Origin: Aquimarina sp. Aq78
GTDB lineage: Bacteria > Bacteroidota > Bacteroidia > Flavobacteriales > Flavobacteriaceae
Direction of reading: 5' to 3'
Length of the DNA: 64,000 nt
Assembly: GCF_900299525.1 (NCBI RefSeq)
Contig: NZ_OMKA01000026.1
Coordinates: 248,001-312,000 of the forward strand
Positions 9,191 to 17,237 of this stretch are shown in pieces. Below the pieces are notes generated by a model. It searched no databases. It was not told the DNA's origin and saw nothing but the letters and a program-made list of their open reading frames with translations. The position numbers were made by a program, and so were the translations under genes. Position 1 is the first letter of the stretch, and the number at the start of each line of letters is the position of its first letter.

Positions 9191-12100
9191 TTAAAATTTT
9201 AGGTTAACACCAAATACAAATGATTTTACAGGAGGTGTAGTTAATCTGGTAAATCCATCAGTTCTTACTTCCGGATCGTGTTTTAATCGATCATCTTTTA
9301 CCCAGGTAAATAGGTTAGTTCCTCTTAGGGTAAATGTGATTCCGTCAATACCTATTGTATCTAGTGTATTGTTAGTAAGATTGTATCCTAGTACCAACTC
9401 TCTTAATCGTATAAAATCTCCATCATATAAAAATCTTGTTGATGTAGAAGAAGCTTGGTTTCCTGCTGCTGTATTAGATTGTAATGCAGGGTAATCTGTA
9501 ATATCACCTGGTTGTTTCCAGCTTTGTAAGAGTTCTTCGGTGCCATTAAAATATAGAGTACTGTTTAATCCGTTACTTTTGGTATAATATGACCAGCTTT
9601 CGTATACTTTGTTACCACCTGTGAAGTACAAGTTAGCATCCATAAAGAACCCTTTGTAATCAATATGTGTTCCAAAACCACCACTATAGGTTGGTATAGC
9701 ACTTGCTCCCTGATATGCTACTTCTGCATCACTATACGTATTGGTTGTTTCACCATCTACTCCATTAATAAACCATAAAGGATCACCATTTTCTGGATCT
9801 ACACCTGCCCATTTTCTCATATACCATTCACCAATCGGATGTCCTACTTCAGTTCTCTTGGTTCCAGAAGTAAGTAGAATATCTTCTCCATTAGCGTCTT
9901 TAGCCAATTTTGTTACTTCGTTATCTACTGTGGCAAAATTTCCGAAAATACTCCAGTTAAAATCATCAGTACTAATGATATCATAATTTAGTTCTATTTC
10001 AATCCCTTTATTTATTACTTCTCCTATGTTTCTGTTAATAGATGAGAACCCTGTAGTACGAGATAGCCCTACACTTTGTAAAATATCAAAGGTTTTTTTG
10101 TTGTAATAGGCAACAGATCCTGATATTTTATCATTAAAAAGGCCAAAGTCGATTCCTATATCCAGTGTATTATTTTTTTCCCAGGATAAAGCATCGTTAC
10201 CATATCCTATGGGATAAATTCCTGGATTAGCATTATAATCTGCATTATAGGCTAATAATGACTGATAGCTGTTAATTGCTACACCGGCACTACCACTAGT
10301 CCCGTAAGAAGCTCTTAATCTCAGGTTATTAAATATAGCATTATCATATAAGAATTCTTCTGAGGTGATATTCCACGCCGCACCTACAGACCAGAAGTCA
10401 CCAAATCGTTGCTCTGGTGAAAAACGAGAAGAAGCCTCTTTTCGATATGTAGCATCAAAAATATAAGTATCATCATAATTATAATTTAACATTCCTAAGT
10501 AAGAAAGGTTTTTCCAATCGGCAAAAGAAGTGCTTGCTGAAAAATTAGTACTAGCTTCTGCTATATAGGTCAATCCTTCTTTTGCAAATTTTTCTCCCTG
10601 AGCACTAATAAGATCATTTTTATTCTTTTGAAATTCTTGTAATACGGTGATATCAAAATTATGTTTGTCTATGCTGGTTTTATAATTTAAAGAATTTTGA
10701 GTGACCCAGTTAAAATTACGAGCGGTCGCAGCGGCAGAAACACCTCCTTCTTCAACACCTCCACCATGGACTCTATTGGCAAAACGTTTGTAATTAGCCA
10801 GAGTATAATCGATACTAAAATTGGTTTTAAATTTTAAACCATCAAGAATTTTCCATTCTAAAGACGAGCTATTCATTGCACGGGTAACATCATTATTAAT
10901 GATATCATTCTCAATTAAATAAAGATAATTAAAGTAGTTGGTAGTGCTCCCAAAATCAGTAAGATTTAGGGTTCCATCAGCATTATATGGCGGAAGTGTT
11001 GGTGGCACAAAAAACTGAACAGAAAGTCCACTGGCATAAAACGCTCCTTGCTCAAATAACCCATCTTGATTTAAATTAGAAACACTAATATTATTTGTAA
11101 ATTTTAATGTTTTAGTCATGTCCTTGGTAAAATTGAACTTAGCTGTGATTCTTTCGTATTCGGTTCCTTTAACAATACCTTCGGTTTTATTATATCCTAA
11201 AGATGTATAGAATGTGGATGTTTCACTTCCTCCTGTGGCAGAAAAATCATAAGTCATCAAAGTTGGGTTTGGAGTTTTGATTTCTTCCTGCCAATTTGCT
11301 TCAGGTCTTCCATTTGCGTTCCAATCGGTATATGAGGTACCCCAGAATCCAGGAAACCGTTCATAAATGTCTTTGGCTTCTGATCTGTCTATACTATACG
11401 TTTCTCCATATGTATTAAATACAGCATCATAAAAAAGTTCTTCCCGCTGTGCAGCAGTTAATACTTTAGATCCTTCTACAGCTTGCTTCTGATATCCATA
11501 AGTAGAGGTAAAATTAAATGTCGTCTTTCTATTTTTTTTACCATTCTTTGTAGTAATTACGATAACCCCATTGGACCCTCTTGCCCCGTAAGCTGCAGTT
11601 GCAGAAGCGTCCTTAAGAACAGTAATACTTTCTACATCTCTACTATTAATACTGGATAGAGAACTCAAAGAGCTTGCAGAACTGCTACCAGAAGTATTAT
11701 AATTAACCATAGGCACACCATCGATTACAAAAAGCGGAGCATTAGATGAAGTAATAGAACCTACTCCCCGAATTCTGATTTGTTGTGTCGATCCGGGTGT
11801 TCCCGAAGAAGAAGCTATATTTAGACCCGCTACTTTACCTTGCAATGCTTGATCTACAGTTACTACTGGTACATCATTAATTTCATTGGCAACGACTTGT
11901 ACAGTACTACCGGTAATTTCATTTTTACCTCTTGTAGTGTACCCAAGTACAACGATTTCTTCAAGTTCTTGAGTATCAGATATCATTTCAATATTGATAG
12001 TGTCTGATATGGTATCGATTATTCTCTCCTCTGTTTTCATTCCGATATAAGAAAACATTAATATCTCACCAGCCTTGGCATTAATGATATAGTTTCCATC

Positions 12101-12361
12101 AAAATTGGTTTGTGTTCCCTGGTTTGATCCTTTGATGATTACTGCTACTCCGGGTAGTGGTATACCACTATCATCTGTTACTTTTCCTGTTATTTCTCTT
12201 TCTTGCAGAACATCACCAATTTTATTTATTTTGTGAGTATTTCCATATGCACTAAACAGCCCCACAGATAAACATAACATAAAAACTGTTGTGGTTGTAA
12301 ATAATTGATTTTTAATAATTTCTGCTGAATTCAAAAAATATGTATTGATTTTTTTATTCAT
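9191..12361 (-). CDS. SusC/RagA-family TonB-linked outer-membrane transporter
   Basis: This 1056-residue outer-membrane channel is energised by TonB-ExbBD and takes up a large nutrient together with the SusD-like lipoprotein. After an exported N-terminus it has the carboxypeptidase-like domain of SusC proteins (EITGKVTDDSGIPLPGVAV, about residues 54-130), then a plug domain. The plug carries the QALQGKVAGLNI signature, the VLKDASATAAYGARGSNG motif and VIVITTKNGK, followed by a beta-barrel ending in Phe. No upstream sigma/anti-sigma pair is visible; a 578-bp intergenic region lies upstream. Confidence 0.94.
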   Translation of the reverse strand: MNKKINTYFLNSAEIIKNQLFTTTTVFMLCLSVGLFSAYGNTHKINKIGDVLQEREITGKVTDDSGIPLPGVAVIIKGSNQGTQTNFDGNYIINAKAGEILMFSYIGMKTEERIIDTISDTINIEMISDTQELEEIVVLGYTTRGKNEITGSTVQVVANEINDVPVVTVDQALQGKVAGLNIASSSGTPGSTQQIRIRGVGSITSSNAPLFVIDGVPMVNYNTSGSSSASSLSSLSSINSRDVESITVLKDASATAAYGARGSNGVIVITTKNGKKNRKTTFNFTSTYGYQKQAVEGSKVLTAAQREELFYDAVFNTYGETYSIDRSEAKDIYERFPGFWGTSYTDWNANGRPEANWQEEIKTPNPTLMTYDFSATGGSETSTFYTSLGYNKTEGIVKGTEYERITAKFNFTKDMTKTLKFTNNISVSNLNQDGLFEQGAFYASGLSVQFFVPPTLPPYNADGTLNLTDFGSTTNYFNYLYLIENDIINNDVTRAMNSSSLEWKILDGLKFKTNFSIDYTLANYKRFANRVHGGGVEEGGVSAAATARNFNWVTQNSLNYKTSIDKHNFDITVLQEFQKNKNDLISAQGEKFAKEGLTYIAEASTNFSASTSFADWKNLSYLGMLNYNYDDTYIFDATYRKEASSRFSPEQRFGDFWSVGAAWNITSEEFLYDNAIFNNLRLRASYGTSGSAGVAINSYQSLLAYNADYNANPGIYPIGYGNDALSWEKNNTLDIGIDFGLFNDKISGSVAYYNKKTFDILQSVGLSRTTGFSSINRNIGEVINKGIEIELNYDIISTDDFNWSIFGNFATVDNEVTKLAKDANGEDILLTSGTKRTEVGHPIGEWYMRKWAGVDPENGDPLWFINGVDGETTNTYSDAEVAYQGASAIPTYSGGFGTHIDYKGFFMDANLYFTGGNKVYESWSYYTKSNGLNSTLYFNGTEELLQSWKQPGDITDYPALQSNTAAGNQASSTSTRFLYDGDFIRLRELVLGYNLTNNTLDTIGIDGITFTLRGTNLFTWVKDDRLKHDPEVRTDGFTRLTTPPVKSFVFGVNLKF

Positions 12362-12939
12362 AATTCGTTTTTCTAAAAATTGATTTTTTTGTTCTTTTCC
12401 CCTTGTTTGAGAAGATTACTCTAATACTTCGTAGAGTCTGATTTTATTCCATAAAGTGTTGTTTTAAATTTGTATTAATATTAATTACATGCTCTGTTTT
12501 TTTGGTATAGGTTGAGCTTGACGCATCTATTGATATAGATGTATCTATCGTTATATTATATTTTTTAGTAATGGTGTTAAGTACTTGTTTTCCCTATATT
12601 CAGTCTAACATCATCAAAAAGAACTAAATGTTGATATTTCAAATTTTGTAGATAATTTTTGATAATTATTTAACAAGACTGTTTTATTTTTCATAAAATG
12701 AAAACAATTCGAATGGCATTATGTTTTTTCATCAAAAACAGAATATTATTCAGGAAGAAAAGAGCACTAAAAGTGGATAATTCTAAATTTAGTAGGGCTT
12801 TTTATGATAAATTAACAAGAAAACTTATCATATTAATATAATTTTATAATAAACAGCAAAAATAACCTGAAATAAAGGGTGGGGTCTGTACGTTATTAGA
12901 CGTTATAGATATTGTAGTAGGAATACATCTATGTAATCA
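12362..12939. other. 578-bp AT-rich divergent intergenic region
   Basis: This gene-free stretch separates the divergent susC and 7TM-GAF-AraC genes and must hold both promoters. I see two imperfect dyads, CATCTAT/ATAGATG at 12524-12541 and ATGATAA/TTATCAT at 12804-12831. I see no convincing TAnnTTTG box with a matching -33 element, no ORF and no tRNA. Confidence 0.5.
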
Positions 12940-14643
12940 ATGAAAATAAACCCATACAATATTATTTTGCTTATAGGGTGTCTGGGCATTGTAGTTTTTG
13001 CAGTCCTTAAATTATGCTGTTGCAGAAAAAAAGAAAAGACATTTAGGTTTTTTTATTATTTCTTGATTACTGCCAACTTGGTAATTATTCAAATACTACT
13101 AATAGATTTTAGAATTACAAAATTATATCCCTGGATTCTTATACTGTATACTCCATTCGAATTTTTATCTCCCGTTTTTTTTACAGCATTTACGTGCTAC
13201 TACCTTGAAAAAGAAGAAATATATAATAGATATCGATACTATCTTTTGATTCCGTTTACGGTATTTTTTGTTGTATATTCATTAATAAAGATTAATATTC
13301 TCATAGATTATTCTATTTTTTCAAAAAGTACAGTTTCCTTTCTTCTTAATGAAATAGATGAAAATTTTACTGTTATTTTTTGTTTTTTACTTTCGATATG
13401 GAATTATCGTATAATACAGAAATATGAGAATTCTTTGGGAAGATTATCTTTTGTTTATGTTAGGAAAAAAACAAAATGGATAAAGAATATTTTTGTTGTA
13501 CTAGTGATCCTATCGGTATTGTGGATGCTTACTATTACTTTGTTTTTTATTAAAGAAGAAATAACTGGTCATTCTGCATATTACCCGATTTGGATGTTAT
13601 ACATGATATTTTGTTATGTTTTTCTGTTTTTGGGGATGAAACATTTAAAGAAAGTATCTGGTAGCGTTAATAATTTAGAAGATCCAATACAGAAAAAGAT
13701 TACTAATTTTCAGCTATCGGGACTAGGTCATATTTTCTCAGAAAGAGAACTTCAATTAGTACACTCTAATCCCATATCTATTACGGGGATATTAAGTTAT
13801 TTTGCCACTTCTTTGTTTGATAAAAATAAGAGAGATGATGTTTTATCAGATATTGCAGAGAATTGTATTTCTCAATTACAACTACAGGAATGCAGTATCT
13901 ATATGATATGTAAAGAAAATAAAATATTAATTCCTAAAGCAACATACAGTAACAAGAACAGTTGTGAAATCAAAAAAAGAAAAAAACAAACACCTATCCC
14001 AATTGGAGAAGGAATCTTAGGTAAAGTAGTGCGGTTGGGGAAATATCAATGTATAGAAAATTTAAATGTAATTATTGGTGATAAGAAGAAGGATATAGCA
14101 AGAAAATCAAAGCTTTCTGTTCCTATATTTGTAAGAGAGAAAGTGGTAGGAGTTTTAGATGCCGAACATGACGGGAAAGCATATTTTAAATCACATCATA
14201 TCGCATTATTTTTATTGATAGCTAAATTAACAGAAATAAAACTTTCCCAAATCAATACCAGTACCAATACGGTAGTACTTAGCAATATTACAAATGATAA
14301 TGCCTATTTTAAAGAGCTGGATTTTTTAATGAAAGAAGAAAAAATTTATGTCGATCCTAATTTAGGTTTAGAAAATATTTCAAAAAGACTACAAATAAGC
14401 AGTAACTATCTATCTCAATTGATTAATAAACTAGGAGGCTGCAATTTTTCTGATTATATAAATAGCTATAGAGTCGAGGAAGTAAAATCCAAACTAAATG
14501 ATCCTGATTATGATAACTATACCGTACTTGGCATTGCTATGGAATGTGGATTTAATTCAAAGTCACCTTTTTATTCTGCTTTTAAAAAACACACAGGAGT
14601 CTCTCCCAAAGAATATAGACAGCAGCAACAAATTATGTCCTGA
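12940..14643 (+). CDS. Seven-TM, GAF, AraC-type membrane regulator
   Basis: This 567-residue protein joins three parts. About seven hydrophobic helices fill residues 5-240, with a Cys-rich patch (LKLCCCRKK) after the first. A GAF domain follows at about 275-430 (GILSYFATSLF, PIPIGEGILGKVVRLG, LSVPIFVREKVVGVLDAEH). A C-terminal AraC double HTH occupies about 455-560 (LENISKRLQISSNYLSQLIN; GIAMECGFNSKSPFYSAFKK; GVSPKEYR). It is probably an inner-membrane sensor whose cytosolic end binds DNA. The GAF and AraC parts are clearly paralogous to the protein at 19174-20454, but the membrane part differs. Directly downstream lies one of four copies of the 33-bp dyad promoter, so it may control the neighbouring lipoproteins (inference). 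Confidence 0.82.
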   Translation: MKINPYNIILLIGCLGIVVFAVLKLCCCRKKEKTFRFFYYFLITANLVIIQILLIDFRITKLYPWILILYTPFEFLSPVFFTAFTCYYLEKEEIYNRYRYYLLIPFTVFFVVYSLIKINILIDYSIFSKSTVSFLLNEIDENFTVIFCFLLSIWNYRIIQKYENSLGRLSFVYVRKKTKWIKNIFVVLVILSVLWMLTITLFFIKEEITGHSAYYPIWMLYMIFCYVFLFLGMKHLKKVSGSVNNLEDPIQKKITNFQLSGLGHIFSERELQLVHSNPISITGILSYFATSLFDKNKRDDVLSDIAENCISQLQLQECSIYMICKENKILIPKATYSNKNSCEIKKRKKQTPIPIGEGILGKVVRLGKYQCIENLNVIIGDKKKDIARKSKLSVPIFVREKVVGVLDAEHDGKAYFKSHHIALFLLIAKLTEIKLSQINTSTNTVVLSNITNDNAYFKELDFLMKEEKIYVDPNLGLENISKRLQISSNYLSQLINKLGGCNFSDYINSYRVEEVKSKLNDPDYDNYTVLGIAMECGFNSKSPFYSAFKKHTGVSPKEYRQQQQIMS

Positions 14644-14698
14644 TTTCTTGAAATTCAAACTTTAAGGACACTTATATTTTTTAATGTTATTAGAATTG
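14637..14698 (+). promoter_or_regulatory. 33-bp dyad plus -7 box, copy 1 (lipoprotein gene 14803)
   Basis: The dyad at 14637-14669 has GTCC/GGAC ends and the core TTGAAATTCAA. A 21-bp gap leads to TAGAATTG at 14691-14698, one mismatch from the Bacteroidota -7 consensus TAnnTTTG. The left end overlaps the stop of the upstream regulator gene. This copy is the most divergent of four. Confidence 0.75.
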
Positions 14699-14701
14699 CA
14701 T

Positions 14702-14779
14702 CTCACTTGTATTTTATACAGTTGAGTTTGTGTATGAGGTGAGTAGGTTTTAAACCCTTAAAATATACTCACCTTTTTC
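14702..14779 (+). ncRNA. Leader with alternative hairpins and terminator-like stem, or short sRNA
   Basis: Just after the predicted start site, CTCAC (14702-14706) can pair with GTGAG (14739-14743), enclosing a loop that contains GTTGAGTTTGTGT. A second stem, AGGTGAGTA (14737-14745) with TACTCACCT (14766-14774), ends in a T-run. The two stems are mutually exclusive, as in an attenuator. The loop sequence recurs in the two elements at 53301 and 53688, which also end in a terminator hairpin. Whether this is a 5' leader or a separate small RNA cannot be told from sequence. Confidence 0.45.
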
Positions 14780-14802
14780 AAATATTTAAAAAACTAACTA
14801 AC

Positions 14803-15606
14803 ATGAAAAATCTTATCCCTACAAGAATTGGATTAATCGAATACATTTCGCTTTTAGCATTTGCAACATTCTCTTGCGAGAGAGTTAATAATGAAACACT
14901 ACAGGAAAATAAAAATGAAGAATTAGCGGTCTTTACATTCTCTAATGGCAATACGCTACAATTAATTGAAAGTGACGAAGAAGGAGACCCGGTTATCCTG
15001 GCTATCGAATCTGGGTCAAATAAAAATATAGAATTCATAGACTTTGACTCTAATTCTATATTAGATATATACCTCAAATTAACCCCTGATCATTCTCCTC
15101 TACCTAAAATAATTGCGGATATCTCAAAAGACAAAGACCATTTACATCATAGAAGTGTTATTAAGGATTTTGATACCGCACTAAAATTTAGTGTTGAAAA
15201 AATACCAGCAACACTTAAAATGAAGAATAATAATAAAGGAGATTTTTGTGATGATATCCCTGAAAGTTATAATTATTGTTATAACCGAGAAAAAAGTAAA
15301 GTGTCTAATATTACATCGAGTAGCCGATGTAAAGTAATGGAAAATTATACCTCTGTGTTTAAAGAATCATACAATGAAGGGAAGTATATGGAAGTAAGAC
15401 ATAGATATAGAAAAGCATCTGGAGGATGGGTGACACACACCAAAGGGAAATACAAGGTATATCCTGGAAGGTGGAAACGATTAGCAATACCGGGAAAAAT
15501 GAAAAGATACAGAAGAGCAGCACGTAGTGGGGTTAATGAATCAACTGGTCTTGGAACAGAATATTTGTATTGGAAAGGGTATACTGATTTTCGAAATTCG
15601 AAATAA
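14803..15606 (+). CDS. Unknown lipoprotein, tandem paralogue A
   Basis: Predicted 267-residue lipoprotein whose lipobox Cys is in LLAFATFSCER (residue 25). I do not recognise the family. It shares with the gene at 15864 an N-terminal block (AVFTFSNGN, LQLIESDEEGDPVI, AIESGS, FIDFDSNS) and a basic C-terminal block (RYRKASGGW, KRYR, YWKGYTDFRN). A GFCDD/GDFCDD-type Cys motif lies between them. The C-terminal 90 residues are rich in Lys, Arg, Tyr and Trp, which would suit binding an anionic polymer or lectin-like contact (inference). Its promoter carries dyad copy 1 and its leader carries a terminator-like hairpin, so expression is probably regulated. It has a conventional ATG after an A-rich leader. 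Confidence 0.7.
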   Translation: MKNLIPTRIGLIEYISLLAFATFSCERVNNETLQENKNEELAVFTFSNGNTLQLIESDEEGDPVILAIESGSNKNIEFIDFDSNSILDIYLKLTPDHSPLPKIIADISKDKDHLHHRSVIKDFDTALKFSVEKIPATLKMKNNNKGDFCDDIPESYNYCYNREKSKVSNITSSSRCKVMENYTSVFKESYNEGKYMEVRHRYRKASGGWVTHTKGKYKVYPGRWKRLAIPGKMKRYRRAARSGVNESTGLGTEYLYWKGYTDFRNSK

Positions 15607-15687
15607 AATTAATAGTACAGAAATAATGATTTTATAATGGAATTTTATTAGCTAGTAATTCAGCAGTTTGAAATGATGGCTTGGTAG

Positions 15688-15727
15688 GCAGCAGGTAGAA
15701 ACTTTTGATTCTCTTGCTGCTTTTTTA
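15688..15727 (+). terminator. Terminator after paralogue A
   Basis: GCAGCA and TGCTGC arms flank a loop and are followed by six T residues, some 80 bp after the stop codon of the 14803 gene. Confidence 0.65.
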
Positions 15728-15800
15728 TCAAAATGGAGATGAATCCAAACCCTCAAAGCACATTTAATTTTCTAAAACATTCTTGCAAGAGTAGACATAA

Positions 15801-15834
15801 ACCCGGGTGTCTTAAAAAGGTTCGGGTAATTTTT
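15801..15834 (+). repeat. Inverted repeat upstream of paralogue B
   Basis: ACCCG and CGGGT flank a 17-base spacer and are followed by a short T-run, 30 bp upstream of the 15864 start codon. It could be an attenuator-like hairpin. Paralogue B lacks the 33-bp dyad found before paralogue A. Confidence 0.35.
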
Positions 15835-15863
15835 ATCACATAAATCTTTAGTATACAAATCTT

Positions 15864-16649
15864 ATGAAACGTATTAAATTCATACAAATTTTATGTATCC
15901 TCTGCGTCTTACTCTTTATTACCTCCTGCGAGAATGAAGCAGAACCTACACAGCCAACTCTAGAGGAAACTAATAGTGGAGAATTTGCTGTTTTTACCTT
16001 TGCCAATGGCAACAAACTACAACTTATCGAAAGTGACGAAGAGGGAGATCCTGTTATCATTGCGATAGAATCAGGATCTGAACATAATAAAATGTTTATT
16101 GATTTTGACACGCATTCTATGTTGGATGTATATCTGGCACTTACTTCAGAAAAAATTCCTGTACCTAAGGTATTGGTAGATATGTCCAAATCTTTTCAAA
16201 ATCAGAAATTATTAGAAAAAAGACAGATAGTACCTACTATGAATATTCCTGCCACTATAGAGATGGAAAAAATTCCTGAATCGTTGTTACAAAAATATCC
16301 GGCTAATCGTGGTTTTTGTGATGATGTAAGTGCAGATCATTGTGAGAAAGGTGAAAATATATTAGAAGATGTTTGGAAATCGGGAAGTAAAAAAAGAAAA
16401 ATCGACGGGTATACTATTCTTCTGTGGGATAGTGGAACCGCAGTACCCCATATGACAGTTAGATTTAAGTATAAAAAAGCAAATGGAAGTTGGAAAGAAA
16501 ATGATAAGGCAACTCATACCGTTAAACGAGGGTATGGAAAAAAGGTTACTTATATCGGAGGAAAAAAAAGATATAGAGGATCATGGAGATTAACAGGTAC
16601 TCCAGGTTGGTATGCTCATTGGCGTGGTTGGACAGATGTTAGAAACTAA
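15864..16649 (+). CDS. Unknown lipoprotein, tandem paralogue B
   Basis: This 261-residue lipoprotein has its lipobox Cys at residue 22 (LLFITSCEN). It is paralogous to the preceding gene: AVFTFANGN, LQLIESDEEGDPVI, AIESGS, FIDFDTHS, then GFCDD and a basic C-terminus (FKYKKANGSW, GGKKRYRG, HWRGWTDVRN). The middle regions (residues about 105-160) have diverged, which suggests an old duplication with conserved ends. The family is not recognised. It ends at a strong terminator shared with the convergent RiPP precursor gene. Unlike paralogue A it has no 33-bp dyad, so the two copies may be expressed under different conditions. Confidence 0.7.
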   Translation: MKRIKFIQILCILCVLLFITSCENEAEPTQPTLEETNSGEFAVFTFANGNKLQLIESDEEGDPVIIAIESGSEHNKMFIDFDTHSMLDVYLALTSEKIPVPKVLVDMSKSFQNQKLLEKRQIVPTMNIPATIEMEKIPESLLQKYPANRGFCDDVSADHCEKGENILEDVWKSGSKKRKIDGYTILLWDSGTAVPHMTVRFKYKKANGSWKENDKATHTVKRGYGKKVTYIGGKKRYRGSWRLTGTPGWYAHWRGWTDVRN

Positions 16650-16732
16650 AAAATGATAAATCGAATATGTACATCTCTGTAATTATGCTTAAAGCAAGTC
16701 ACTTAATATATCGTATTTGATTAAGTCCATAG

Positions 16733-16780
16733 AAAAACCCTCAAACTATGTTTTCCCATTTTTATAGTTTGAGGGTTTTT
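16733..16780. terminator. Bidirectional terminator
   Basis: AAAAACCCTCAAACTAT pairs over 17 bp with ATAGTTTGAGGGTTTTT across a 14-base loop. It lies between the convergent 15864 lipoprotein gene and 16820 precursor gene. Confidence 0.9.
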
Positions 16781-16819
16781 ATTCTTTATTAGTATTCTAC
16801 AATAATTATATAACCTTGT

Positions 16820-17005
16820 TTAACCCCATCCAAAATTAGTTGGGCAAGTAATAATGGTAAATATCGGTTTATAGAATATAGGACATCTTGTATGTACCTG
16901 ACTTTTTATTGGACCTTCATTTCCACCTTGGATAGATGACAAATTTTCCAATTTTGTAACATTCAATTTTTTGAGATGTAATTTTTTCCCCTTTGCTTTT
17001 TTCAT
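16820..17005 (-). CDS. RiPP precursor peptide with Gly-Gly leader (class I lanthipeptide-like)
   Basis: This 61-residue peptide has a basic, Leu-rich leader (KKLHLKKLNVTKLENLSSIQ) ending in Gly27-Gly28. That is the layout of the class I lanthipeptide-type precursors of Bacteroidota, whose leaders are cut after GG by C39 peptidase-ABC exporters. The predicted 33-residue core holds Cys41 and Cys54, several Thr (39, 50, 53, 56), one Ser (35), Tyr and Trp. Cys plus Thr/Ser would permit thioether rings. No LanB/LanC, C39 transporter or other maturation gene is in the window, so modification is unproven and the enzymes would have to act from elsewhere. The start is a single ATG, and the gene is monocistronic. 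Confidence 0.65.
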   Translation of the reverse strand: MKKAKGKKLHLKKLNVTKLENLSSIQGGNEGPIKSQVHTRCPIFYKPIFTIITCPTNFGWG

Positions 17006-17073
17006 AATTTTTAGTTATTAAAGATTATTATACATATATCTTTTCTACCAGCACCAGAAGATTACCGATACAA

Positions 17074-17110
17074 TTTTTTATCAAAAATCACTCAAAGTGA
17101 CGATAAAAAA
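17074..17110. repeat. Nested inverted repeat upstream of the RiPP precursor
   Basis: Outer arms TTTTTTATC and GATAAAAAA enclose inner arms TCACT and AGTGA around CAA. It lies 70 bp upstream of the precursor start and could be an operator for it, or an AT-rich terminator of the regulator gene at 17238. Confidence 0.45.
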
Positions 17111-17212
17111 TGCCTAACAGTATAAAAGGATATGTAAGTTACTTTTTTTGAATTCCAAGAATAAATATAGGATAAAAAATAGCATAAACCCTATAAATGA
17201 GGAAGTTATTAG

Positions 17213-17233
17213 TCGAAATTCACGGAATTTCGA
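17213..17233. repeat. 21-bp inverted repeat at the end of the TPR-AraC gene
   Basis: TCGAAATTC and GAATTTCGA, perfect 9-bp arms around ACG, sit 4 bp past the stop of the minus-strand regulator gene. It lacks a T-run, so it may be an RNA-stability hairpin and not a classic terminator. Confidence 0.45.
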
Positions 17234-17237
17234 TAAA

